This document shows positions 13,291 to 25,228 of a DNA stretch of 64,000 bases, in pieces (within the stretch, counting starts at the first letter, position 1; the number at the start of each line of letters is the position of its first letter). Under the pieces are notes generated by a model. That model had not been told where the DNA came from. It made no database searches and saw nothing but the letters and a program-made list of their open reading frames with translations. The translations under genes and the position numbers were made by a program. Source of the DNA: Welwitschia mirabilis (taxonomy: Eukaryota; Gnetophyta; Gnetopsida; Welwitschiales); assembly GCA_051453625.1 (NCBI GenBank), contig JBOZIK010000001.1:190209414-190273413 (forward strand), read 5' to 3'.

Positions 13291-13693
13291 TAGTCCTTAA
13301 TTAAATCCTTACCTTCCATAACTAATATTTAAAATTGCATTCCTTGATTATCTACTACTATGTGAAGTTGTTCCATTAATTATTAAATGGTTTGTAATCC
13401 TAGCAGATTTTCTTATTATTGTGTAGAATATCTCTTAATAAGTAATGGACATTATATAATTTTGTGATTATCTTAATAATTAAATCATTTTAATAAACTA
13501 CTATAGTGATTCTAATCTAATTTTAAATATTAATTTTCTTAAAATTAGATCATTATGATAGATTGCTAATATGAATTTAACTAGGATAGTTCTTCTTAAA
13601 TGGTGCATGTTGTACTATTTGGAGTTCCCATTACTACTATTATTATTACTATTATTATTTCTAATAAAGTGCTAATTGTTATTCTACTATCTT

Positions 13694-14250
13694 TTATTTC
13701 TTTATGGCCTTAGCTAAAATTCTAGATTGTAACATGGATACTTTAATAACAATTGAAGGAAGAAGATTATAATAAAAGATATTTTCTTTGGCTTCTTCAT
13801 CAAGATGTATATGTGACATGTATCTTAATAATTTTACAAATTTGCATTCATGAGATGCTATGATCACTTGAAGAGCTTGTCTTGGATTGTAGAACTTAAA
13901 TAACCTTTTAGTGTAGATAGAATTCAGTAACTTTTTAATGCACATGGGATTTGGTAACATACTTTTTCTTAAAAATATACTTAAATTTTGACCATCAAAA
14001 TTCCACATCTCTTAGCTTTGTCATTTTTGTTCTCTATCATATCTTAGCTTCTTCTTGTAACATGTAAATAGCCAAAGAAACCTTTTCATATTAATCACAT
14101 CTAAGGCTTCTATAACCTTTTCAACATCACTTAATCATGATTTTTCTTTATGTGAATCTTAATATCTCATAATATTTGGTGGATTTAACTTAATAAAGCT
14201 TCAAATCAATTTTTTCATATCCACTTCCTTATTATGTTGATTGTTATCAT
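13694..14250 (-). pseudogene. Ty3/gypsy gag (Retrotrans_gag family), decayed
   Basis: A 104-codon open frame (14008 to 13694) carries the middle and end of a plant gypsy capsid domain. The family tail YECKF-RLLRY-P-L--DE..A..F--GL reads here as SHECKFVKLLRYMSHIHLD followed by EEAK and YNLLPSIV. Upstream, to about 14250, broken frames keep the N-terminal SFIKLNPPN-like and W-DVEKVIEAL-like blocks. The start codon of the open frame lies inside the domain, so the open frame is a fragment and not a complete protein. Capsid formation is its ancestral role. Confidence 0.8.
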
Positions 14251-16113
14251 TGTTCACCTGTGGGTTTTGATCTTGACTTATAGGTTGTGATAAAAACTAC
14301 ATGAATGTATTTATTTATGCCTATATATTAATGTCAAATAGAGGTTAATTTCCCTCATTATATTGCTAATTATCCTAGGATTTATCTTGATGTTCATTAT
14401 TTTATGTAATTAAATTTTTTTAAGACTAAGTTTGTAATTACAAGTCATCTATAAGGTGTAAAAAATATTATAATCACAGGTTTGAAATAGGAAAAAATAT
14501 CATATTATTGAAGGTTTAAATTAATAATTTTATGTAACCTCAATGAGGATGGTGCAATCATTATTAGGTAATTAATTTTACTACTACATTTATTTGTTTA
14601 ATTATTTAAACTAAATAATCAAGTTTCTCTCTTTTATTCTTCCAAATGAATATGATTTTTTATTTCACAAGTTAATAATAGGGGTTATTATTTAATGTTA
14701 TATTATTATATAATTATGAATTTTAGCAAGAAATATGATATAATATCAATAAATTAGAATGGTTATGAGTTTTATTAGTTTTGAAATTATATAATATTAT
14801 GATGTATTTTTATTTATTTTTTTAATTTATGTTCCTCCTAAAATGATCAATCTCTCTAAGTTATCATAAAATATTATGGATTTATAACTAATAATTTAAA
14901 CTATAATTTAAATTTATGTAAACGATCATTAGTCTTATTTATAAAGTAGTAGAGTTTTTAAAGACATGATTATGAACTAATCACCCTTTGAAAATTATTT
15001 AGAAATTAGAGGATGTGTTAGACCTCAAAAAAAATGTTTTACTACTATTAGAAGAAATAAATTTATAACATCAAAAAGGAAAATGCAAGCATAAACTCAA
15101 AATGTACAATAGAAAGTAACTAATCTGCAAAAACATAGGAGAAAAAGCCCTATGAAAGGGAGAAGGAAAAAAAAGTTAAAGCCACACAAAACTATGATAA
15201 CTAAAATAAGGAGGAAATCAAGACATGAGTAACTACTTCAAAGAGTCCACTTACAATTTCTCCTTTATTGCATGGGCATGAAAATTAAAAAATACTAGCT
15301 CAAAAATGTTGCTTTTTTCCTATGTATCTATGAAAAATGAAGTAAAGAGAACATGGTCTAATAACATTTCATAGAAAAATATGATCTTGGCCTAAACTCA
15401 AATTATTTCCTAAAAGAATGATGTTTAAATTTATGAGAATATAAGAGAGAATAAGAGAATTATAATTTAATGCATTTTGACAAATAAAAAATAAATAAAA
15501 ATGTGCATAAAATAATTCTCTTAATCACAAACTAAAGAACATGAATCTAACACTTCCAAATGTTTCAATCGATTTTTAATAGAAAGACCTTAAAAACTTA
15601 GGTATCAAAGAAAGTGCTTGATCTTAGAAAGAACTAAAAGCTCTTAAATTATTCTTAAAGAAGAAATCCAAAAATAGAATACATTTTTTATGTTTTCTTT
15701 ATGGTTATAAATAGCTTCTGTATCAATAGAATTCAGTACAAACGTATAATCTTTCCATGACAAATACAAAAAAATAAGTATGTAATTTATCCAACATATA
15801 TCCTCTACATGTAAAGAGTCATTATCTAAGATATGTTAAGCATAAAGAAAAACTTGCCAAAACTTAATGAAATCTTGTCAAAGGCTAGTAGAATTCAAAT
15901 AATAATATTGAAAATTCATCAAGCTAATCTATTCATTCTCTTTCCATAAATCTTATAAAGAATTAAATCCTTTATTAAATTATTTTATAGTTAGCTTGAG
16001 ACTTGTAATTGCTAAAGAAGTAGGATTAAGAGATAACCACAAAGGAATAATATATTAAATCAAAACTATAGAAAATTTTATGCATGTCTAAGAACGAAAA
16101 GAATAAATCCTTA
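14251..16113. other. Unassigned AT-rich DNA
   Basis: The 5' leader and LTR of element D should fall here, but I see no primer binding site, TATA-bearing LTR or matching repeat. From about 15.0 kb the texture becomes A-rich on the plus strand, which may be the eroded C-terminal end of the minus-strand LINE that starts at 16.1 kb. No gene is supported. Confidence 0.35.
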
Positions 16114-16371
16114 TCACAGCCTTCTAAATACTTTGAAAGACATGAGTTTTTTGAATGATATTCTTGGATGGAGTAAAAAATTAATTACTTGGATAAATAT
16201 TTTCCTATATTTAGTGGTTCTAAGAAATGAGTTCTTAATTATAAGAAACAATAATTTAGAAACTAGAAAAGAAAAAACAAAGCTTTGAAAAATAGATTTT
16301 GTAGCCAAACTAGCTCTTTGAGAAAATAAATTAATGAAATTTAGATCATTCTTTTCATTAAACAAGGCCAT
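16114..16371 (-). pseudogene. LINE C-terminal (zf-RVT-like) fragment
   Basis: An 85-codon open frame contains FSQRASLATKSIFQSFVF, which fits the K/R-A-S-W-x-x-K-S-I-L block found downstream of RT in plant L1 elements with Trp replaced. Position and strand agree with the RT upstream. The match is modest, and the open frame could also be partly chance in such AT-rich sequence. Confidence 0.4.
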
Positions 16372-16899
16372 AATGTTTTAAGAAACTCGATAAAAACCTT
16401 TTTAACCTTCTTCATAAGATCACATAAATCTTTAAATCAATTTTTTAAATTTAAAAAGTAGCTTTTAAAAGATCCTAATTAAAAAAATAAATAAACATGG
16501 GTAAATGAAATAATAGATTTTCAACCAAATATTAAATTTTAAGAGAAGAACATTTTGTCCTTCACTTTTTTAATTTTCTTTAAATTCTCTACATCTAATC
16601 CCATAGCTTATGAGAAGAACTTTTAAAGGAGAAAGGGATATTCAAAATTTTTATAACTTCTACTTTCTATAAAATTTGCTAGAACTAATGTGAAAGATAC
16701 TAGTAATTATCGATTATAACAGAAAAATGAAGACTTTCTGAGGAATGGTAATAGCATTGAATATGAGTTAAAGTCTAAGTAATATAATATTTATTATTTT
16801 CCATTATTAAAAAAGAATTATTAGCAAAATAAAAATTTAATAACTAGTGTATTATGTCTTATAATGAAATTCTCCATATCAAGTCCTATTTTATATCAT

Positions 16900-17660
16900 A
16901 TTAAAGAGCATAATAAAAACATTGGTAGTAATGATAAAAAGATAAAAAGCTAAAGGATAACATTATCTAATGAAGTGAAAAATAGAAAAGGAAGAACTCA
17001 TATCATGAGAAGTAGCTATAAAGGCATTTGCATCGTCAAAATGATACCACCCTATATGAATGAATCAAAATTTAAAATATAAATTTTTCATATAAGAGAA
17101 AATAAAATCCTACTTAATTTTATCATATTCTTTAGCATAATCAAGATTAATAAAGATGACATGCTAAGTAGAATCAATTAACCACTTATATCTTTTCTAA
17201 GCAGTCACAACATTTAAAAGAATACATCACTTTAGGGGGGAAAAAAACTATCTATTACTTTGTGATGATATCTCAAAGAATTTTTTTAAGCTTGCAAGAC
17301 AAGCATTTTATCCAACTTTTATAAGTGACATTTAATAAGGTAATAGGTTGCCAATTATCAATCAAAAGAGAATCCATAAATTTATAGAATGAAGAAATAA
17401 CATATTTGTTAATATGATACTTAAGTAAACCTTAGAATATGATCTCCCTTATAATATTAAGGTAATGATAACCTAATAAATCCCAATTATCTTTAAACAA
17501 TTCCATGGAAAAACCATCAAATCTAGAAGCTTTACCATTAATAATATCAAAATAAGCATATCAATCTCTTCAATATTAACTTTTACATCCAACATTTTAT
17601 GCAAGTCCATAGTAATAACTAGAGAAAGAAATAAAGATACATATAAAAACTCAATCCTAT
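16900..17660 (-). pseudogene. LINE reverse transcriptase, decayed
   Basis: On the minus strand near 17490-17550 the sequence reads IINGKASRFDGFSMELFK, the counterpart of the L1 motif K-A-P-G-P-D-G-F. About 150 bp further, DNWQPITLLNVTYK matches the RPI-L-N--YK block. Near 17150-17090, VIFINLDYAKEYDKI matches the catalytic D-x-x-KAYD-V block, with the first catalytic aspartate kept. These three blocks in the right order and spacing make the assignment firm; stops between them show it is a pseudogene. Confidence 0.8.
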
Positions 17661-17999
17661 TAATTAGGGTTGCTTAAAATGGTGTTTCAAAATGATCCTT
17701 TAAAAAAGTAAGAATGTCATTATGATTATTAAAAATTTAAAAAATATCCTTAGAAGTTTTCATCTTGAGTTTCTAACATCTGGAGTATACTTTTAAGTAT
17801 AATAATTTCTACTGAAAAAACCTTTCATTTTTGTTAAACCACCTAAGATTTAGTAAGTATAAAATGAAAAGTTGAATTAAAAGATCATGAAAAAGATAAT
17901 AATTTAAAATTAAAACTTTCTAGGTAATAGAATTAAAATAAAATTTTCTTTATTTAGGTACTTGTATTCCAAAAAAGTAAGCATAATTTCTAACTCTAC

Positions 18000-18620
18000 A
18001 CAAGGTATGATTTCACTAATTAATCCATTCTATTAGGCTAAAAGATCTAGGAACAACATTCTAAAAAGTATGAAGAATTTATTTTCTAGTATGGTACTTT
18101 TAGTAAGAGTTATTCAAAGGGAATAAAGAATAATGACTTTTTAAAATGGCGAAAATCAAATTCTGTGAAAACTGAAATAGGAAAATGATCTAATTAACCT
18201 ATTAAGTTTAACCTTACTAAAGTAGTTTAATTTATAGATAAAAAGAGAAAACTAGTAGAATCTATTTAAATGCTTATAGATTTGTTGAGTACCTTGATAA
18301 AATTTTCTTTAGGAAACATTGTTGCATATTTTAAGAAGAAAGAAATTGTATCTAAAAGACAAAAGTCATTGCAACTAAAAATTCAATTCAAAAGGATGTA
18401 AGGAAATATCCTCTTCATTGAATTCATCATAAGATAAATCAACCTTATTAAAATATCATCCAAAAATCCAAGGAATAAAAGGCAATATATGCACTAAATC
18501 TCTTCAAAGTTGAATTCTCTCATGCATATGATTAGAAGCATAGACGAAATGAATATCAAACATACTAGTGACAAAAGCAAGAATAACCCAATGAGATTGC
18601 TACTAAAGATCTAATTTAGA
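18000..18620 (-). pseudogene. Probable LINE endonuclease remnant
   Basis: Upstream of the RT on the same strand, broken frames show a G-stop-YFNKVDLSYDE stretch near 18440-18470 where L1 endonucleases have GDFN, and an L-R-F/DHFPI-like stretch near 18150-18180 where they have the SDH block. Neither is intact. The call relies mainly on position relative to the RT. Confidence 0.4.
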
Positions 18621-18700
18621 ATAAAATGTTTGTAAAGTTTCATGAGAAGAAACCAAAATTATAGCTTCTTCATGTCCTTTAAAAATACAAGGAAATTACA

Positions 18701-20132
18701 AATATAGATCTATAACTTAATCTCTTAAAGTTAAAAAAAAAAAATTAAAGGGCAAGAAATGCTAGAGAGAAAATCCCCAGAGTGCTTCCATTAAAGGTTA
18801 TTAGTAAAGACCTGAACATTTGAATAAATAATATTCATTAAGCTAGATGTGGAAGAAAATAATCACCATTAGTATTAATAATAAATTTATGTCAAGATTA
18901 ATACCTTTAAGAGTAATAAATAGATTTACAATAAAGTACTGTAGAGAAGTTTAGTAAGGAGGTATAGAAGAAGAAATATTATGAGTTTAAATATATTTAG
19001 ATATTTTTTGATCTATGATAAAAATGAATTTTCCTCATCAAAAGCTGATTTATTATTAAAATATAAAGAGACATTACTTAAAAAAAGAGTGGTGGAGGTA
19101 GGGAATATGAATTTGATGTCCTTTGAAAGACTAATTCTTAGATTTTAAACCTAATCATCTTTCATATGTTCTAAATAAAAGTAAATAAACTATGAAAGTG
19201 GATCTAATGTATCTTTCTATTTCTTTTCCAAAAAAGCAACTCTTTGAATATAATACTCAAGGTATCTACCATGAGAGATGTAGTAATCATCATAATGATA
19301 ATATACCCATGAGTTGGATAAATTAAATAAATCAATATTTTGAGTAAAAACACAATCCTTAGCACATAGAATTAAAGCATGCTTATGTTATACTAGAGTA
19401 ACCTCCACAAAATAACATGTGTTATGAACATCATTAAAGAAAAAAGTTTGTTCATAAAGAATATCACTGATACAACAAATTTTTTTATGTTTGAAAGATT
19501 GGAAAACAAGTAGAGGTTTTGGAATTTAAATAAAGCATGAAATTTAAATGTAAACCATATTAATCACATCAGAATAAAATTTTCATTTAAATGCTATCAA
19601 GGTTGCTAAAGTAGTTGGAAAAATGGTAATATTTACTTTTTCTTTTAAGACCATTTTAGAAGTAGAAATCTCTAATAAAATAAATTCCTTACCAAAATAT
19701 CATATGTAAGAAACTTTAAGACTATGAGTAGTAAGAATATGTGTGATATGCATAGAAATTAAAATGATCCTCTCATTACATACATCATCTAGTAGTAAAA
19801 TGGTAAGATATAAAGCCAATAATCTAAAGAAAAATGTACTTTCAAGTAAAATGATTAGATATCTCATTACATACATCATCTAGTGACCTAAAGGTAATAG
19901 TAAAATGATCCTCTTCTATAGAAATCTAAAGAACCTTTAAGTGAGCTAGTGTATGTAGGATTAGGATTTATAAAGTCCCTCATTAGGTGAACAGTCATTT
20001 CAAAGGTAGTGATTTTTTGTATCTATATAATACTTTAGTTTATTTAAGAATGAGATGTATTAATAATGTGATTAACTTGATGATTATTTAGGGATTGAAG
20101 TTATCACAAATATAATTAACTTCATCAAATAT
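18701..20132. other. Unassigned DNA between LINE and element E
   Basis: LINE ORF1 would be expected here on the minus strand. I saw long broken minus-strand frames at 19.0-19.9 kb but no convincing ORF1 domain or zinc knuckle. No RNA gene or tandem repeat is visible. Confidence 0.35.
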
Positions 20133-20310
20133 TATTGGGAGTCCAAGTGGTGATATTTAACTTCATGTTTGAATTGCATTTTCAGGTCTTTTTTATAGGT
20201 TTAATGCTCAAATTGATCACTTTTGATGTCAAAGACTAAAGACAAAGAATTAACAATAATATAGATCAAAATGAAGTAATTATGAAGCATTTAAAAAAGA
20301 TATGTAAAAG

Positions 20311-20682
20311 TAGACATTACACCAAAATATAATACATTAAAAATATGTTATGCTAAGAAGACATTACATCAAGAAGACATCACATGAATAAGACATTTTA
20401 CATAATCAAGAAGATGGTACATCAAGAATGTGTTGCACCAAAAGACATTACATCAAGAAGACATTATGCTAAGAAGACATTATGCAAAGAAGACATTACA
20501 TCAAGGAAGATATTCCATGTAATCAAGAAGACGTTATTTCAAGAAGATGTTACACCAAAATATATTACATCAAGAAGACATTTCACATAATCAAGAAGAT
20601 ATTACATCAAGAAAGACATCACATCAGGAAGACCTTACATCAAGAAATACATCACATCAAGAATATGTTACATCAAGAAGCC
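20311..20682 (+). repeat. 16-bp tandem array in E left LTR
   Basis: About twenty units of 16 bp with consensus gaagacattacatcaa. A recurring longer variant has cataatcaa inserted and occurs at least three times (for example near 20395, 20520 and 20590), giving a higher-order pattern. The unit lacks stop codons in several plus-strand frames, so it creates apparent open frames (20384-20590, 20482-20757) that are not genes. Confidence 0.9.
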
Positions 20683-21070
20683 ATGATCAAGTTAATGAGA
20701 ATGCCAATATTAATTAAAGTACATCCAAAAGTTAAAGAAAGATTAATTCTAATATAAGAAATCTTCGTATGATAAGAGGAAAGTCAATCAAAACATAAGA
20801 AAGTAGATAAGATTGAATATCATCTATCATTCACTTGGTTGTCTAAATGATACCTAGGATGACATCAAGGACATAAAAATTCAACCATCATTAAGAAGGC
20901 ACATATAAAATAAGAAGTTTAACAATCATCCACTTGATCATCTCGATGACATCCAAGTGGACAATAACCATGAAGAATATAAAACAAACTCCATCAATTA
21001 TGTAATATTTGTTATGATCACCTTTGATCAGTTACAACTTTTTAGTGATCCTATTAGTCATTTCAAATCC

Positions 21071-21078
21071 TATAAATA
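21071..21078 (+). promoter_or_regulatory. TATA-like box in E left LTR
   Basis: Sequence tataaata, preceded by caaatcc. The matching position in the right LTR is tataaatt at 26136-26143, and both are followed by a ta-tctttaga-like segment. Position in the last 40% of the LTR and conservation between copies fit a U3/R promoter. Confidence 0.5.
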
Positions 21079-21679
21079 TTACTCTTAGAACCCTTATTTC
21101 TCATCTCAGTTGCATCAATTGGTTTTGTAATGATTTGGAAATTGATCAAGTAAGGGATCCATCTTAGTTATGGAAAAGTACATCTCTTGGTATGGGACTA
21201 TATCTTCTTTATTAAGGATTTCTTGATTTGTAAAAGAATGTAAACATTTTAATTAATGAAATATTGATTGAAGTGTTATTTTTAAATTATTTTTTATCTT
21301 CCTTATATCTTATTTTTATTACATTTAAGTGATAGTCATTTGTAATTGATATAGGTTATAAGGGTCAACTTGGCTAACAACAAGTTGATGCACTTGGTTA
21401 AGACTTGCATTTAGATTACACTCATTCGTGCATTTCACATTTCATCTATTACATAATTGCATTTTTATTAATTTATTATTCTAAAAATCATGATATAAAT
21501 CATTTTTATTAATCTTCTAACTCTTTCTTTAGAATTCCTATATAGGGTATGACATTTGGGTTAACTCCTACATACATGTGCATTTTGTGTGAGTTCTTAT
21601 CATTTCTATAGGTGTTAAAGATAAACAATTCATTGTAAAAGAATAAAAGATTAATCACATGATTCATACACCAATAAAT

Positions 21680-21697
21680 TGATGCAACTGTTAGGGA
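21680..21697 (+). other. Primer binding site of E (tRNA-Asp type)
   Basis: The 18 bases match about 12 positions of the tRNA-Asp-type primer site used by many Athila/Tat elements (TGGCGCC...GGGGA), allowing for variants. Five of the six mismatches are C-to-T or G-to-A changes. The following gaagttcaaggaagttt is also typical of sequence after this site. Confidence 0.55.
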
Positions 21698-24600
21698 GAA
21701 GTTCAAGGAAGTTTAGAAGGTTGAATTTCATTGCATGATTAACTAATTTAGTTTCAATTTATTTGCTCCTATAATTTGTACATACAATTTTTTTGTCTTT
21801 TCTTTTCTTAACTTAGGTTAAACTTTTGCTTTTTTAGTTTAGCTTAAGTTTTTCCTTAGTTTTATTTGAATTTTAATTAGTTTCTAGTTTTGCTTTTTTC
21901 TTATAAGTTTTTATTTCCACATTATTTTTAGTTTTATGATGAACTCAAAAGATGATTATTTTTGGCCTACTCTTAGCACTTAGCTTAAACCTTTAAATAA
22001 CCATCTAAATTTATATTTATCACATAATTTTGATATTACTGAATGCTTAGTTGGTAGGACTGATATTCACCTTGTGCTCTAAGAGATCCTAGATATTATC
22101 TTACTTACTGTTCTAATTAATTATCCTTGTTTCATCCTTCTCCTCTATTTTTATGGATAATGATAAGAGAACCATTCAAGAAATTTTATTAAGAAAAAAC
22201 ATAAACTTAAATTCTATGAATAATTATAAAGACCATTATGAGAAATATTCACAACAAGAGGGTAGCTAGTAAAAAATGATTTTAAAACTAGGAATTAGAG
22301 TCCTTCCTCCTTTTAACCTACCTCTTTTTTACCCTCTTTATTTTAGCCTTCATGTAGAAATACCAATGAGAATTTTCAATACTTTAGAAATTTCACCTCA
22401 TTTAGAAAAGTATCCTACAATTGTTTTAGTAAACCCTAACAATATCCCATTAATAAATATAAAGAAGATATATATTTCCTACACTAATCTTTTCATTAAT
22501 GTATAAATAAAAGTGAGAAGATCAATAATAATATTAAGAGATTAGTGGAAGTTATTATACAAATCTATGAGAAAGATCAACATTCTCAAACCTATCTTAC
22601 TCTTTCTACTACATTCCACCTTGAGAATGATGAGACTCACTTAGGAACAAGTAGCAACAATTCTTAATTTAAAGTAGAAAATAAGATTTTGGATCAATTT
22701 CCAATATTCCACTTATTAGAAGATATCCAATAAAATTACAATGAGATTTTAACTCACTAAACAAACAATTATAAAGAGGATGACTATTTATCAAATGATG
22801 ATTTGATATACTAGATTACATCCCTAGTATCCTCTTCTTGTTAGAAAATTAAGATGAAATAGAGGAATAAATTCATGAATAATCTAAAAATTCTTTAATC
22901 TATGATGAAGATAATAATCAAATTTTTATTATAAGCTTTTTGAAGAATCTCATAACTTGGTGATTAAGGATATGCAAAACATTGATGACACAAATGATGA
23001 AGAAAAGGAGGATAAGAAAGAAGTTATAGTGATTTAGCGAGACCAAAAAGATGATGAACTTCTTACATCTCATGAAGTAATTAAACTTAAAGATTCTAAT
23101 CCTATCCAAAATGTTCCTCCATATCTTCCACTTATGATTGCAATTAATGATGAAAATAGCAATGAGGAGAATAAAAATAATAAGGAACCCATGGAGAATA
23201 AGTTAAACTTATTAAAGAATATAATTATTTCTTTTAATGCAATAAATCAACCTTAAGTGTCTACCCATGTTTCTCCATACATTTTAGTTGGGATTTTATG
23301 TGATACTTAAAGTAACATACTTTCCTCTCCTACTAAGTCCACTTGACTTTATGCCTTTAATGAAAAATCTTTTTAAAAGTATGACTTGGGATATCTTGGA
23401 ATTTTAAATTAGGAAAAGCTCTACCTTCTTGATGAAAATCTATGTCTTGAGTTAAATATTAAGAAGCTTCTTAGTCTCATTAAACATACCCTAACTAATC
23501 ATTCTAAAAAGCCTTAAAGACTCTCTTAGATCCATTCTTTGAGTAGTACTCTTAATGAATCATAAAATGATAATCATGCTTTACATTAATATGATAAGAG
23601 ATTATTTTTTAATGAAATTTATTAATTTTTCATCTCTTATTTAGCTTATAAAAATTGTGTTATTAAGGTGTTATCCTTTTATTTTATTTTATGCTAATTA
23701 ATTTTACTCAAAAATGATCATATACCTTTTATGTTGTATCAATTAATTTATATTTGGTTTGTTCCTTACTTTTCTGTAAAAGTATAATATAATAACTATG
23801 TTAAAATATCTATAATTTCATCATATGGATAAATGCAAAGTAAAGAAATTACATTTTACTTATAGCAATTGATTTAGTTTACCCTTATGTGAATGTAATG
23901 TTTTAGATAGTTTCTCTTTTCCAACATTTATTAATTTAATTCTAGTTCGATTTTTCAGCATGTAATATGTTTAAGAATTTTTGATTTTTGTAAATTAGGA
24001 ATGATCACTTACATTTCAGCAATTGAGAGGCATTCAAACGCTTATGAACTCTCATTCTAAGAAAGGAAAATAAACTTAATTAAGTTTCTGATACTGTATG
24101 CTTTGTCTCTTTATTAACTTCATTTTATATGATTGTAAGTTATTAGTATGCTAATAATGAATAAGTGTTTTTTCATATTTGTTAAAAAAGAAATAGAAAC
24201 AAAAGAGAATAATTTTCAAAAGAAAAATAAAATTTATATTATGAAAGAACTTTTAATAATCACTTCTAATCTATCTCAAGAATTACCACACTGGGAGAAA
24301 AGTTGTTTAATATCCTATGTCTTATTTGATGCATCCTATGCTTATGATAAAATCAAGATCATTGGTTCATAAATGAGCACACTGTAATGGGAGGAATTCA
24401 AGGTAAAAGGAGGTATACCTTGAAGTGTGCTGTGATTATTACATTGTCGATTTCAATTAGTACATTGTCATTTTCATCAATGATATTCAAATAGAATTAT
24501 GATATTTTACTGATCTAGGAATCATGCATCTTTAATTGAAAATAAAATACTATTGGTAAATGATCGACTATAGGTAGAATCTGTTCTAATACAATCTATT

Positions 24601-25215
24601 TATTTCTATTCACTAAGCTAGATAATTTCAAAGTTATTAACTATACTTTTTCTATTTATCATAATACCAAACCCCTAAAGAAATAAATTAGATATGTTGA
24701 AAAAGATTTGCATTTCTCTTTCTTTCAAATAAGGGATTGGGTTTTTGAGAGATTATGATTTAGGATCTAAGTAGTTTAATGTTTGTTTTCATAATGCTTT
24801 AACTTCCTATCTTTTTTTGTTTTTCCTTTTATGTTAGTGTCTTTCCTTCTCAGCTTTCACTTTTATTTTACATCCCTTGATACTTTCAACTTGTTCTTTC
24901 TCATTATCACAAGTACATTTGCTTAAGGATGAATTGATCTACTTCATGAAGGTCAAATCCTTGGAACCCTAAAAAGACTGGATTTAATTGAAAGAAATTT
25001 ATTTAATCAAAATATGTTTTCCATAGACCTAAAATAATAAACTTCATATTTAATACATATCTTTCTCATGACGTTAAAGTGGAATACGTTTTTAATGTGC
25101 GCTGTATGTTTAACAATATAAGATATTTTATCTTTGAGTGTTATGTTTACTCCTTTTTCCAATTTGGCTCACTTTATTCTTTTTTCCTTTATTTATCAAG
25201 GACTATCAAATTCTT
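21698..25215 (+). other. Internal region of E, no recognised domain
   Basis: The plus strand has short open frames, the longest 76 codons at 22276-22506 (proline-rich at its start), and acidic broken frames at 22.9-23.2 kb, but no motif of gag, protease, RT, RNase H or integrase. Stops occur throughout. An unusual inverted repeat lies at 24377-24430. The region may hold a worn structural gene; I cannot support a name. Confidence 0.45.
24377..24430 (+). other. Inverted repeat with two-part stem
   Basis: The arms ttcaaggta (24397-24405) and taccttgaa (24416-24424) pair perfectly around a 10-nt loop. The outer pair gcacac (24377-24382) and gtgtgc (24425-24430) also matches, with a 14-nt purine-rich bulge on the 5' side. 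It lies inside element E. It could be an RNA hairpin of the element or a remnant of a small insertion. Confidence 0.4.
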
Positions 25216-25225
25216 AGTGGAGGGA
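25216..25225 (+). other. Polypurine tract of E
   Basis: The purine-rich run agtggaggga (one T) lies three bases before the start of the right LTR (TGTTGC at 25229). This is the expected place of the plus-strand primer for an element transcribed on the plus strand. Confidence 0.55.
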
Positions 25226-25228
25226 CTA

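Larger units (their letters stand above)
6148..14250 (-). mobile_element. Element D: decayed chromodomain Ty3/gypsy retrotransposon
   Basis: Reading the minus strand from high to low coordinates gives gag (14.25-13.69 kb), a protease active-site segment (13.27-13.24 kb), RNase H (8.09-7.62 kb), integrase (7.17-6.34 kb) and a chromodomain (6.23-6.15 kb). That is the standard order for plant chromoviruses (Tekay/Reina/Galadriel/CRM group). Most of RT is missing, and about 5 kb of unrelated or unrecognised DNA lies between protease and RNase H. No LTR pair or primer site was found. Treating the two halves as one element is an inference from shared strand, order and missing middle. Confidence 0.6.
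16114..18700 (-). mobile_element. Decayed L1-type LINE (endonuclease, RT, C-terminal region)
   Basis: The minus strand from 18.7 to 16.1 kb follows the order of a plant L1 ORF2: an endonuclease region with a G-x-x-FN remnant near 18450, an RT region at 17.65-16.9 kb, and a C-terminal segment at 16.37-16.11 kb resembling the zf-RVT region. ORF1 and a poly(A) tail were not identified. Many stops show it is long dead. Confidence 0.65.
20133..21679 (+). repeat. Element E left LTR
   Basis: Collinear with 25229-26711 through a shared start (tattgggagtcc versus tgttgcatgtcc), the shared gtgatatttaac block, a 16-bp tandem array, a TATA-like box and a conserved tail. It extends about 55 bp past the end of similarity with the right LTR, up to the primer site at 21680, which implies that the right LTR has lost its last ~55 bp. 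A gatccat...cttggtat...cttcttta block near 21155-21220 is shared by all three LTR copies in the window. Confidence 0.75.

Noticed and set aside
20311-20682. Possible CRISPR array (short regular repeats)
   Set aside because: Units are contiguous 16-bp tandem copies without unique spacers, lie in a plant LTR and are duplicated in the partner LTR.
20384-20757. Overlapping plus-strand open frames with Ile/Lys/His-rich repeating peptide
   Set aside because: They are translations of the 16-bp tandem array in the E LTR, open only because the unit lacks stops; the other LTR copy does not keep the frames.
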